A DNA stretch of 64,000 nucleotides from assembly GCA_015680685.1 (NCBI GenBank), contig MNCI01016470.1:629850-693849 (forward strand). The letters run 5' to 3'. This document shows, in pieces, positions 1 through 11,051 of this stretch (position 1 is its first letter; the number at the start of each line of letters is the position of its first letter). Below the pieces are notes generated by a model. That model saw only the letters and a program-made list of their open reading frames with translations. It made no database searches and had not been told where the DNA came from. Both the position numbers and the translations under genes were made by a program. The DNA is from Gnetum montanum. Its lineage: Eukaryota; Streptophyta; Gnetopsida; Gnetales; Gnetaceae.

Positions 1-1686
1 AGAGAAATTAAAAACCACCCCAAATGGGGTTGAGCATAGTTAACACCAAAGGGATTAGAAGGTACGTGGTGTACAATAGGCATAGTGGATAGTGTAGTCA
101 CAGTCTTAGGGGCATCTTGTCATAAAGACTAGCATTCCACTAAGGTGTCCATGTTTGTTGGGTTGGTTGCTACTATGTACCATTGACTGTGATTTTCTGG
201 TGGGCTATGGTGGTCTGCAACTTTGCCATTATGCCTTTTGCTAATTTGTGAATTCTAAAAATTTTCCAACCCTAAAAACATTGAGGGCAAGGGATATTAT
301 AGGCCTAGGGCTAGCATGAAATTTTGGATGGTTTCCATGTGGTAGAGGAGATAGTTGAGACTACGTTATCACCCAACTACACTCTCCACTGGTTTAGTGG
401 TGTTGTGCTCTACTATGCTTTGTTGGACTTTGCAAGACTGCAAGATTGTCACTACACTACTAACTACAAATGCATGTGCGAGAGGACCACAACGTACTTG
501 AAAAAATGAAATTTTGAAAACTATGCTCTCACTAAAAGCATCAAGAATTTGGCTAACTATGAGAATGTGTGCTCTAGGTTGCTATGCAAGGTTCCCACAA
601 AACCAACTACGTGGTCCAATCTACACCAATCGATTAGTAGCCAACACTAGCCTAAGATCTAGCTACTACTATGTGCATAATAGGTCCATAGGGGTGTTGG
701 ATCTATGCTAGCCCAAAGCCAATAATATTTACGCAAAGACCATGTGAAACAACCACCATTGAATTCTAAGAAAGAAAATGATTCATGCCCTCCTTCTAGT
801 GCCAAAAACTATAGTGACCAAAAATGTCAATGGTTGGAACACTAGGGTCGATGAACACATAGCCTAACCACATCTCTACCTCTAGTAGGCCCTCATGTAG
901 ATTCAAGGCTAGGCTATGTGCTCATTAACCTTAGTGTTCTAGCTATTGATGTTTTCAATCACTACAAGCATAGTCAAATTTTTGGCATAGAGAGTGTAGT
1001 CAGCATAGTCAGTGGTGTTAGTAGTACTTCATGATCAACAACCCTTGTAGTCCCCTCTTGTAACTTAATCTACATTTATAAACCCAAAATATTCTTTAAC
1101 ATTAGTCCCAAGCACACTTGTTATCTTTCCCATCCAACAAGAAACCAAGATTGACAACCTTAGGAATTATGTAATGGTAGAGCTAAGGTAATCCCTTAGG
1201 CTACGTGGTCAAAACCCAAAGTACACCATACTAGGCAATGAGCAATACAAATTTATTTGTGTAAAGATTCATGTAGGGCTACTTGTAGACTACTTGGAAC
1301 TAGAAGAAAAATGAAGCTATGAAGTAATCCATCAGAATGGATGGGAGTGTATCCCCTCCTCACTCGATATCATCTTGGTCACAAACCCCTATCATTGGAT
1401 ATTAGCCTAGCTCATTTGAGCAAGTGAGTGCAACATTGGAATAGACTACAAGGAGCCACTATAGGAATAAAAGAATGAGTTTAAAGCTTACTTCAAGTAC
1501 AAGGGCTCTTTCCACATCATCTTTTAATGAGTGATCACTAGTCTAGCCCTTTCATAGTCTCATTCACCCATTCTCCTTGAGACAATCATAGCACTAGTGT
1601 TTCCTTCTAGGTCAACATCTGTGATAGTGATGCATTAAACACAACATACAAATTTTGATGTATTAGGTCCCTTTAGCTTACCCTTC
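1..1686. other. Non-coding left edge, probably leader/LTR-side sequence of the Tat-like element
   Basis: No convincing coding frame. The stretch is rich in short words such as GCATAGT, GTGTAGTC and ACTACA, which recur at 9480-10950 and 12480-13320. This suggests all three belong to the same element family. Short ORFs at 324-509 and 514-711 show no domain and are likely chance. No LTR boundary or primer binding site could be fixed, so the assignment is inference. Confidence 0.35.
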
Positions 1687-4047
1687 ATGGAATCATTGCT
1701 ACACATTCAACCATCTTTGCCTATTGCAACCATGTTAGCTCAACCATACATCCATGCAAGACCTATCTCAAGTGACTCAAGCACCCTACATCTTGCTTGT
1801 TTCTTCAGTGTCCCTAGTGTTGGACCAACCCACATATGCATTGCCTACCCTAATCACCATCCCTATAGCATGACCCATGCATGAAGTGCATTTTATGATT
1901 CCACAACCCACAACCAAGCCATGGACCACATAGCTAGGCTAATAGCAAATCGCATAACTAGCACAATCGACTAGAATATCTCAAAACTTAGACCAAGCAT
2001 TCTAGATGATCCAAAACCTAACAGAAGAGGTGAAGTGACTTAAGGCCACCACCTTTGAAACTATCAAAGTGATGGACTTTTACTAGGATGATCCTATAAG
2101 TTATGCGGTCCCTTCTCTAACTCTTCCAATTGGAGTCCCACTACCTCAGTTCACCAAATACAATAGTGAGGGAAACCCTAATGCACATCTAGTCATGTTT
2201 AGGTTAGAGTGTTTTCTATTGTAGGCATGGCTGCATACCATCATACACATGTTTTCCATGTCACTCACTAGCCAAGAATTAGATTGGTACTGTGCATTAC
2301 CTAGAAGCTCTATGTCCTGAGCCAATTTGTGATGTGCTTCAAATACAACTTGAACCCAGAAAACAACCCTGGACCAACTAATGCAAATCAAGAAGGACCA
2401 CCTAGAGCCCATGCAAAAATTCATTAAACACTAGAGTTCCATGTTAAATGAAATATGAGAGCCAATAGTTGAAGCACATCTTTTGGACATCTTTAAGGAT
2501 GTAGTCAATGATTTTATAAAGTCAAACCTTCACTCATACCAAGAGCATACTAGATGTGACAGAAGCCAATAAGGACCTGGCCTATGTGGCCTACAAAAAC
2601 CAACATGTAGGACAAGGGTAAGGAAAATTAGAATTCAATAGTGGCAACTCTGGCCAAAGAGGCTAAAGCAACCAACCCAAGGCCAATGGCTAGGTAGCCC
2701 AGAGCCCTGGCTAACAACAAAGTAGTCGACCCTAGCACTAGGACAACCAAACAACCTACATCCTTAGTGGCCATAGTGCAAGTTGTTTCAAGGCCTAACT
2801 TTAAGTGCAAGGATTGATCTAAGTACACCCTACTACCATTAAAACCTTCAAAGTTTCTAAATCAATTGTTAAAAGCTAGACACATCTAGTACAAGAAAAT
2901 GTCCAATGATGCTCGTAAGAAGCATGATAGGTATTGTGAGCTACTAAGAAATCCCACATTAGCAACATTAAATGAGTCCCCAGTCCTAAGGCATTTTAGG
3001 TTAGACTAATTTTTCCACGACCACTAGTTGCCTGATCATAACATTAATTTTTTCATAGCCTTGTAGGATGATCTACAAAGGATTATTGACAAAGGTAAGC
3101 TAGTACTTGACACTACTAACTTGGTTAGGCCTCAAAACTAATCTATGAGGCTATATAATGACCCTATAAATGTGGACAATGTTTTCTATGTCATAAATGC
3201 TATTAGAATTGAGGATGAAATAGAACTAGTGTAGTGTCCATTTATGGTCTATGTGCCCTCTAGTATTGTAAGGGATCCCTCGACCCCCATGGGTTGGAGG
3301 CCTCCCATTTTCATTAGAGTGCCACCTTAAGCACCTACAACACCCTTCGTAGTTAGGGCTCCTCCACAAGTTGTGTCAAAAATAATAGTTTAGACATCCT
3401 TCATCATCTGAGTGCCATAGCATGCTAGCCCCTCACTTACCTAAAACCTAGTAGTGGCCAATGCATCAATTCCTTCCTTTCAAAGGGGTAACCTCATTGG
3501 CAACATTAGTAGGCCCTCGAGGTGGTAACATAGGAGACCCAATGAGTGTCTCATGGACAAGATGATTAGGTAACATCAAGACCAAAGAGCACCAGGTTCA
3601 TCAAAACTAGTCCCCCTAGCCAAGGCAACTAAAGAGGCCACAATGAGCAAATCACCAGGGAGCACTAAAGCCCCTAAGCAAACCAACCAAACAAAGCCTA
3701 AGTAATTTCCATGAGAGATCCATCTCTTAGGCCATATGGAAGAAGTCAAGGCCAATAAAAACATGGCTGATGGCAAAGATTTCATAGAGATATTAGCCTA
3801 GGTTAAATAGGAACTTAAGTAGAAAAACACAACATTGAGCTTGTATGACTTGATCATGATCTCATCTACCCTTTGTAAAGAACTAGTGTAAATGTTGACC
3901 TCTATTCTTTTTATGGAGGACATCCATGTAGATGAGAACTCCATCCACACAATGATGTTATCCCCTATGCCAGAGGAATTGAATTCCATGTTTGTGAAAT
4001 TTTTTGATGAGTTAATCAAGATCAATCCTGGGTAGGGTGAGGTCATA
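1687..4047 (+). pseudogene. gag: Decayed Gag of a Tat/Ogre-type Ty3/gypsy retrotransposon
   Basis: Structural polyprotein relic that in a live element would form the cytoplasmic virus-like particle. A proline/histidine-rich N-terminal part (about 1687-2100) leads into a gag core at about 2120-2560. There the phrase LPQFTKYNSEGNPNAHL is followed, after a frame change, by a helical stretch with EPMQKFIKH and ANL-like anchor positions. The linker 2600-4040 reads nearly continuously in one frame (for example HDRYCELLRNP, DDLQRIIDKGKL, RPPIFIRVPP), broken mainly by TAG and TAA. These mostly fit former CAG, CAA or TGG codons. The frame runs straight into the protease at 4048. The decay implies an old, inactive copy. 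Assignment to Tat rather than another gypsy lineage rests mostly on the downstream RT. Confidence 0.7.
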
Positions 4048-4686
4048 ATGGCTCCAATGTTTATCACTATACATGTTGGGCAATGTAAGATTCATAGAGT
4101 ACATGTTGATGATGGAGCAGCAACAAATGTTATACCATACACAGTTGTCGATAAGTTAGGCCTCATGGATCAAATCAAGCCAATGAAAATCATATGCTTG
4201 AAATCCTTCAATGAATCATGTGTCATTGTTAGAAGCACTGTAACTATAGCTTTCATAGTAGGGGAGAAATTTTCCGCCACTATTGAATTCATTGTCATAG
4301 AGGAAATGCCAAGCTTTAACTTAATATTGGCTAGACCTTGGCTGGCCCAATTAGGAGTTTTCACCTCTTTGATTCATCAAGAAATCCACCTCTTGTATGT
4401 AGGTGGCAAAGTTATCATCCATGGTGATAATGCTAGCCCTTTGGCCATCAACAACATAGGTACAAAGCAAGAGTTAGAAGTTGAATTTCCTGATAATGCA
4501 CCTATGGTAGATGATGAGGCACATGAGGTAGACACACTTGAAAAGATAGAAGAAACTAGTGACCTCCAAGAAGATGTCCTTTGTGTTGAATTACTCTTTA
4601 ACATAGTGAGCAAGGATCAAGGAGACTATCAAATAGTGCAATCTAGGCCCTACATGCCTCCTAATCCACATCAGGTTAGGAAGTGA
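4048..4686 (+). CDS. pro: Retropepsin-like aspartic protease domain of the Tat-like element (open)
   Basis: A 212-codon open frame continuing the gag frame upstream; the first ATG is only the start of the open segment, not a proven initiation site. The domain would cleave the Gag-Pol polyprotein. The flap/active-site region near residues 20-35 reads HVDDGAATNVIP, the plant-gypsy form of the D-(S/T/G)-G-A loop with a change at the second position. The second hallmark, FNLILARPWLAQLG, lies near residues 90-105, where the family has I-LGR-WL. The C-terminal 90 residues are acidic linker. It is the only long uninterrupted pol segment of this element. Near the end CAG|GTTAGG (4672-4680) looks like a splice donor in phase 0, leading to the RT frame at 11052. 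Confidence 0.8.
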   Translation: MAPMFITIHVGQCKIHRVHVDDGAATNVIPYTVVDKLGLMDQIKPMKIICLKSFNESCVIVRSTVTIAFIVGEKFSATIEFIVIEEMPSFNLILARPWLAQLGVFTSLIHQEIHLLYVGGKVIIHGDNASPLAINNIGTKQELEVEFPDNAPMVDDEAHEVDTLEKIEETSDLQEDVLCVELLFNIVSKDQGDYQIVQSRPYMPPNPHQVRK

Positions 4687-4969
4687 CTACGCAACTGGAA
4701 TATCCCCGTAGTGCAAAATGCACTAGGTTCCTACCCGCTATCTACTTCTACATGTCCTATATTTTACCATTTTTCTTATGTTGCATTTGTTTCACTTAGA
4801 TTAGCATTATCTCCTACTTATTACACATTCGTTTTCTTTGTTTATGCATTAGTCCACTTTGTTTATGCATTCACTTTTTTAGTTTATATTCTTGTAGTTA
4901 TTAGGTTAATGCATGAAAAATATTGAAGTGCATAAAATTTATAACTACAAAAATCATCCAAAAAAAGAG

Positions 4970-5270
4970 ATAGAAACACATGGCCCAAAATGCCCTTAAA
5001 CTACTACCTTTAATTCCATCACTAGTGGCCTAGAATGGCCTTAAACTAACAATGTGTAGCTTGGAATGGCCTTAAACTAGTAATATGCAAATCAAAATTC
5101 CGTCATTTCCCTCGTTGAGGCCTAAAACTATTGTCGTAGCCTATAATGGACAAAAACTAGCATTGGCCCCCCTGCTATGGCCATAAACTAGCATGGGGCC
5201 CATCAAGGCTTTAAACTAACAATAGACTCACTATGGCCCGTAATGGCCCAATATCATTATGGCTCACAAT
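4970..5270 (+). repeat. Cluster of diverged GGCC..TAAACTA repeats
   Basis: About eight imperfect copies of a word like GGCCTTAAACTA (also GGCCTAAAACTA, GGCCATAAACTA, GGCTTTAAACTA) occur at 30-50 bp intervals, with intervening TAGCATGGGCC-like text. They look like a decayed short tandem array. No function is evident. Confidence 0.45.
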
Positions 5271-5451
5271 AGTGCAGACTCGCATACTCATAGCAAATGC
5301 AATAAAGTCATCATATAGAGATAAAAGTTCAAACATTACACTTTGCAAATAATCATCTATAGAAAATGTAATATGAATAGAAATACATATCATGAATGGC
5401 ATCACATGGCAAAAATGTAGTAGAAAAGCCTAGTGGGTGGTACATTATGTT

Positions 5452-8400
5452 CAACTAGTAGTGCTAGATGGGGGTGGATGTTCTACCTCCTCTATGAGGC
5501 TGTTGGGGTCTATAGCATCACCTAGTACCTACCACAACCATTAACAAATATGCACACTTATAAATCAAGCATGCATTATATGAGCTAACTCAAAACATAA
5601 ATAACATAAATAACTAACTAGCTTAAGAGGGTCTCACATCAATGAGTTCTAAAGGTAACTTTCCAAGGCTAGCCTCCAAGTGCTAGAGCCTCTTGGCTTC
5701 AAACAGTTGTGTCCAATCTTCTCGGCCAAAGTCAATACCCAAAAGGGTCTTACCTTTGTCCACGATGGTCCATGTGGGTGGCTTCATGGGAATTGTAATA
5801 GAAGAAGCCTCTCTGGAGGGGGTGACGAACTATCTCAAGGGAGAGTCACTCATGACTATACTCTATGCGAACAAGTCATATGCCTACTTCCAAAAACTTG
5901 CCTCAAGAAACATCTCAAGGTGGAAATGCTTGGTAGACTCCTCCTTGTACCATTACAAGTATGTATCGTTCTATTGCTTGTATTGAATCTTGTGACTCTT
6001 CTGCATATAACTCCATGGAAAATGTAATAGAAGATGCCTCTCTAGAGGGGGTGATGAACTGTCTCAAGGGAGAGTCACTCACAACCGTACTCTGTGAGAA
6101 CAAGTCATATGCCTACTTCCCAATAGTTGCCTCGAGAAACATCTCAAGGTGGCAATGCTTGGTAGAATCCTCCTTGTACCATTACAAGTATGTGTCATGT
6201 TGTTACTTGTACTAATGCTTATGACTCTTCTGCATCTAACCTTACCAATAAACCTTTGTGATATAATTCTTCCAATCCTAGGTCTTCTAAGTAAGAAAGT
6301 CCTTTTGAAGCTGTTACTCTACTAGCTCCTACGTTGTCTCATTCTTGTCTCTGAGATCTATCCAATATCTAGCATACTTAATCTTAGAGGCACGCTAGGT
6401 GCCATCTCCCTATGATCTAGCCACTATGAAGTCATATCTAGATTGAAGATCTTTAAACATCTCATCCTAGGTAGTCATCCTCTCCTGCAATTCATGCATG
6501 TGTTTTCATAGGTGCTTATTCAAGCACCTGTAGACCCACAACGCCTTTGCATAGGAAAGCACACACTTGTTATATATCTTATACATGTAACAAGGCACTT
6601 GATCAACTTAAGGAAGAAGGTCAAGCAGAGCATTCACCTTGGCCACTTTTCTTGAATCCCATTATAGCTTAGGACCTATAGGTATTGCACACATATGAGC
6701 ATCTAAGAAATGAGTAATGAGAAGGATAGCGTAAGGTGAAGTAGCATTGCACACATACTGAGCTTAGGGTCCACTTTTCATAAATAATCCACCATGTCCT
6801 CAACAATGCCTTCCATGAAGGTAAATTTATCTGACATATCGACCCATGGCTCCATGTGGTAGGTAGATGTGGGGCCGTTGGTAGGAATATTTGATGTTGC
6901 AATATAATTATGTAATTAGCATATGGCCTAACAGCTAAAGATACAGAGCAAACAAGGAAAAATAGATGGTAATACAAGTTGATTACATATTAAGCCCTCA
7001 AGTATGAGTGCAAGGGCTTACCTAGCTATGTACCATCAAATAGAGTGTTAAAATCAACCCTATCATGGTAGAGCAACCCATCTTCCTTAAACTATCAGAG
7101 GGCCTCTACCACCTCATGAAGCTCATCTCCATAAGTCACCTCCTCCTCAGCCTGAGGAGGTGCTTCCACCACTACCACCTCAATTGTTGCTCTTGCAGCC
7201 CTCTCTTCTTTTTCTTTTTCTGCAATTAACACATATACATGTATAATAGTATAGCATAAAATAAAAACATGAAAATAATAGTATATACATAAATAAAACT
7301 AAGGAATCTAAGAATTTGCACATACTAACCTACAACATCTACCTGCAAGCTTTGTATCTTGATGCAAATCCTTTTGCTACTTGGCTTCCTAATCTCAGGG
7401 GCAACTTCCCCTTGAGGACACATCCTCTTTATCTTGATCTTAGATGTCCCCACCATCTCTACTATGTAGTGATCCACATTTCTCACATCTTTGGTTCCAA
7501 CTAGAGAACCTTTGCCTATACTATCACACAAATAATGTGAGTGCCCCATAGGACCCTTAGTCATTACTAATAATGACTCATTGATCCCCTATAGGGGGTC
7601 TTGTGCATGTGTGGTCAAGAACATATGTTTGATACATGGCCTAGATAGCTACTCATAGTCCTACATCACCCATCATCTATCATCTTGCATAACCAAAAGT
7701 TCTGTGAACCTTTGCAGGTATCCTGCGAAGAATGCAAAATGGACATGGGACCTCACTTGGGAGTTGAATCAAAGCCTAGAAATCTCTACATGTAGAGTGG
7801 TAGCTATGTATGTGGCCCAATTGAATCTTGTCCCCTCTAGCAACACCTCCTTCATCACCTGTGCCTATTCCACCCCTAGGATCTTTCCTTGGGAAGCAAC
7901 TTTGAAAAGGCATAAGTGTGAAATAGAGGGTATAGCTCCCATACCTCAAGCACTAGGACATCTTTAATTAGTATGCCTTTGTGAGATTGAGTCACTTCCA
8001 ACCAATTCTCAATCTTCTCTCTAGGTCCATCTCCCTATTAGCCTTATTAATAGTTGTCTGGCTATTAGTAGGCATGCCAAACAGATAAACAAAAAAGGCT
8101 TTGCTAAGGTCTAGCACTACCATCACATTGCTTACTTGGGTGACAAGCTACTTGACATTACTACTAAAGTAGTTGATGATGGTGACCATTTTGGCCACTG
8201 GGATACTCAGGCTAAGGGCTAAGAAGAGGTCCATTAACCTAGCATATGTGAGCTGAGTCATCAACGCATTTGGCACTTTGAAGCATAGCTAGTATTGTGC
8301 ACCCTCCACATCCTCATATTTCATGATAAGAGTGGCCTCTGTGCAATCCATGGTGACCACTATCACCTTAGCTGAGGTAACTACCACTACCACACATACC

Positions 8401-9180
8401 AAAATAATGTTAGCGTCATGCAAATAAGGCACACTAAAAGGAATACACAAGCAAGGATAAGAGCTAAAACATAGATATGCATGTGGTATGAATAGAGTGT
8501 GAGATGGGGGTGATGCTTCAAACACCTCCTCAATGTTAATCTTACCAATAGCCCACTCCTCATCCAACCAACCATGGATCCTACATCTCTCATAATCCTT
8601 TGCATATTGGGAAATGTAGGCCTCTAGATCATGCCCCACCTACTCAATCACAACTACCTAAATATTTGTGCATGATGAGAATACCTCCAAGGTAGTGCCG
8701 GTTAAGGCTAGAGCATCTACATCATCATATAAGTCATCCTCATCAACTCTAAATCTAGCAATCAACCATACAACCATTAGTAATTTAATGATCAAGTAGC
8801 AAAAAACACTACATAAGCCATAGAAGCACTTACCTTCCGATGCAGCAAATAGTACCAAGTAAGTTCTGGAATAGAGTATGCAACCACTGCATGATAAAAA
8901 GGATGTTGCTTTTGTTGTAACAAGCTAGCCCTATCATGTACCATACTCTGGATAATTTTTGAATGCTCTTAGGACCTCTACCTAAGCCTTCTTTCTGATC
9001 AATGTTCATAGTAGGTGCATCTAAGATGAACTTCTAGATGCTTTGGTTAGCACTAGGTAATAATGTTCGATGATACCACTAGTAATCTCAATCACCAAGT
9101 GTGAGCACATAATCATACTAAAATGCTACAATAGGTATTCCAAGAACTTTTGATCTCCTAACCAAAACCACACCACCTAA
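5452..9180 (-). pseudogene. Decayed, intron-containing gene of unknown family on the minus strand
   Basis: I do not recognise the protein. Several minus-strand exons read through in frame across clear GT-AG introns: 8833-8755 (GAAG|GTAAGT...GCTAG, 79 nt), 7329-7220 (GTAG|GTTAGT...TTGCAG, 110 nt) and 7021-6897 (CTAG|GTAAGC...TTGCAA, acceptor apparently mutated from AG). Exon text includes MNIDQKEGLGRGPKSIQ (about 9010), VDEDDLYDDVDAL and GHDLEAYISQYAKDYERC (8745-8570), LLEGTRFNWATYIATTLH (about 7840), EVAPEIRKPSSKRIC (about 7390), then an acidic segment EKEKEERAARATIEVV and HMEPWVDMSDKFTFMEG. A last exon ends LIEEVEHPPPSSTTS followed by a stop near 5452. In-frame TAG/TAA/TGA codons and at least one frameshift show it is dead. 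It lies wholly inside the protease-RT interval of the plus-strand Tat-like element. It could be an accessory antisense ORF of that element, a captured gene, or part of another transposon. Confidence 0.6.
5795..6240. repeat. Tandem duplication, period 229 bp
   Basis: The segment starting GTAATAGAAGAAGCCTCTCT at 5795 recurs as GTAATAGAAGATGCCTCTCT at 6024 and stays alignable to about 6240. The copies end with matching CTTCTGCAT words near 6004 and 6233. They are roughly 85-90 percent identical by eye. Both remain open in the same plus-strand reading, but I regard this as coincidental because the gene-like signals here are on the minus strand. Confidence 0.8.
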
Positions 9181-9379
9181 TGGGCCACTCACATATTTGG
9201 CACAAGGGTGTTAAGAATAGGTCTACTCATGCAACATAGGATGTCCATGAGCTCAACCACTATCAAAATAGGTATCAAAAGATCCCTATAGTTAACAAGC
9301 AGTAGGCAAAGCATTAATATACATGCATAGAGGCAAAATTTTGATATACACATTATAAATTATCAACATAAATTAGCAA

Positions 9380-10950
9380 AAAATATAGTTTTGGTAATAC
9401 ACCCTTGGGCCCCACAGGTGTAGAACATCATTGAACCCATTTGACATGCTTGGCACTCACTAGGGTATAGTACATTTTGTAGGCTTAGTGCTATGTTTTG
9501 CAAGTTTAGCACCATGCATAGTTAACAAAATTTTGGCAAAATTTTTACTAACTTTGGACTACCTCAGTGGAGAGTGTAGTCCCAAAACAATAAAATTTTG
9601 ACTAACTATGGACTACCCTAGTGGAAAGCGTAGTCCCAAAAAAGTAGACGTTTTGGCAAATACACATTATGGTAACTACTTGGCAAAATAGACATTTCAA
9701 CAATTACTTACTAGACTACACTCTCAACATGTAGAGAGCATAGTCCCATAACCTTGAAGAGCACAATGGTGGTCATGGATCCCGTAGCTACGTTGCAATG
9801 TACAATGCATAGGGTTATGAGCCATATGCCCAAAAAGATAGAAAAATAACAACATGTGCCCCAATGCCAATGGCACCTATGGCCCTTGCAGCTATGTTGC
9901 GATATGCAGTGTGTAGGGATCTAACTCCCATGTCACCACCCACCCTACGTAGCAAGCTATGCCTACTTTTTGTAGCCAAAACTATGATGCCCTTCATGGT
10001 TGTGCTATAGTGCATAGGGTTCTATGCCTCATGCTCACAAATTTTCTTTCAAAAAAAAAAAAACATAGCAGAATATTGTGCAATCACAACTACAATTGTA
10101 GTGCACACTAGTAGCCATGACTATTCTGATCATATCACACCATGTGATGGTAACCATGGCCTTGCACAGCCATGCTATGATTCCCAAACCTTACAACTCT
10201 AACCCCTGTGCCATGTAAATTGAATAATGCATGATTGTAGTTGTAGGCTCTTGCATCCATGCTGCAACATGTAATGATGACTGCAACCCTCTATGTCTAC
10301 ACCACTGTATGTAGCAATAGTGATAGTCCCTATAGTCATGTTGCTACACATAATGCACAAGACCCTAAGCCCACATGAAAAATAAAAAAGCAGATGTAGA
10401 AACCCTCCTCACCACCGTGCTACACTAGAAATGATGCATAGTAGCAATAGCCACTACTAGGGTAGGACACTATGGAAAAACGTGCAAGGTGATGCTCATA
10501 GCAAGCCCCACAATGAAAAAAAAATGAAGCAAAAATAAGAACAAAGTGGGAAAGCATACCCAGTATACTTGGCTGACATTGATGACCTCCTCTCCTCCAT
10601 GCACAATTGTAACAAGTAGCCCACTTCTCTCTCCCCCTTGGCAATGTTTACCAACCTTAGGTGAAGGCATCCACTCCAATGCATCATCTCTTTCCCAACT
10701 CCACTCTCCATGCATAGTGAAGAGCATAGTTGGGTGAGAGCATAGTCAACCATACTTAGCCTGAAATTGCTACTTTTCATTATCCTATAAACATGCGAGT
10801 TAATTCCACTCCCTAAGCATGACCAACCCTCCCTAGAATGGCATGTTTGGTGCATCTCTATTTCATTAAGACCTAAAATTGACATGCATATGACCTGGCA
10901 AGGCCTAAAACTAGCACAAAAATATTTACCTTCCATAGCAACTTGCATGC
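9380..10950. repeat. Non-coding region with hairpin-forming and degenerate interspersed repeats
   Basis: At 9562-9592, 9612-9642 and 9713-9752 the sequence makes short inverted repeats of the form GGACTAC...GTAGTCC; the third has longer arms, GACTACACTCTC and GAGAGCATAGTC. From about 9780 to 10370 a motif like CATGTTGCAACATGTAATGC recurs in diverged form (9784, 9888, 10255, 10333). Text near 10700-10760 again uses GAGCATAGT. The style matches 1-1100 and 12480-13320, so this may be LTR or untranslated sequence of the Tat-like family. No gene is seen. Confidence 0.45.
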
Positions 10951-11051
10951 ATGCTTAAATAAATTTCATTGGATCACTTTTCTCATTCATGCATTATTAT
11001 TAACTTTGTGAAATAGGTGCCACTTGACATTTTTCTAGTTTATTTTTGTAG

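Larger units (their letters stand above)
4675..11051 (+). other. Possible phase-0 intron / inserted interval between protease and RT
   Basis: The 5' end reads CAG|GTTAGG and the 3' end reads TTTTTCTAGTTTATTTTTGTAG|GAAC, a pyrimidine-rich acceptor. Joining codon CAG at 4672 to GAA at 11052 keeps the protease frame and enters the RT frame directly. Ogre-type Tat elements are known to carry an intron between protease and RT, usually far shorter. The 6.4 kb here also hold an antisense intron-bearing gene (5452-9180), repeats and non-coding sequence, so a small ancestral intron enlarged by insertion, or simple disruption by another element, are both possible. Splicing is inferred from sequence only. 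Confidence 0.4.

Noticed and set aside
5680-6215. Plus-strand ORFs VIEEASLEGV... and VIEDASLEGV...
   Set aside because: They repeat only because of the 229-bp tandem duplication; the splice and exon signals here are on the opposite strand.
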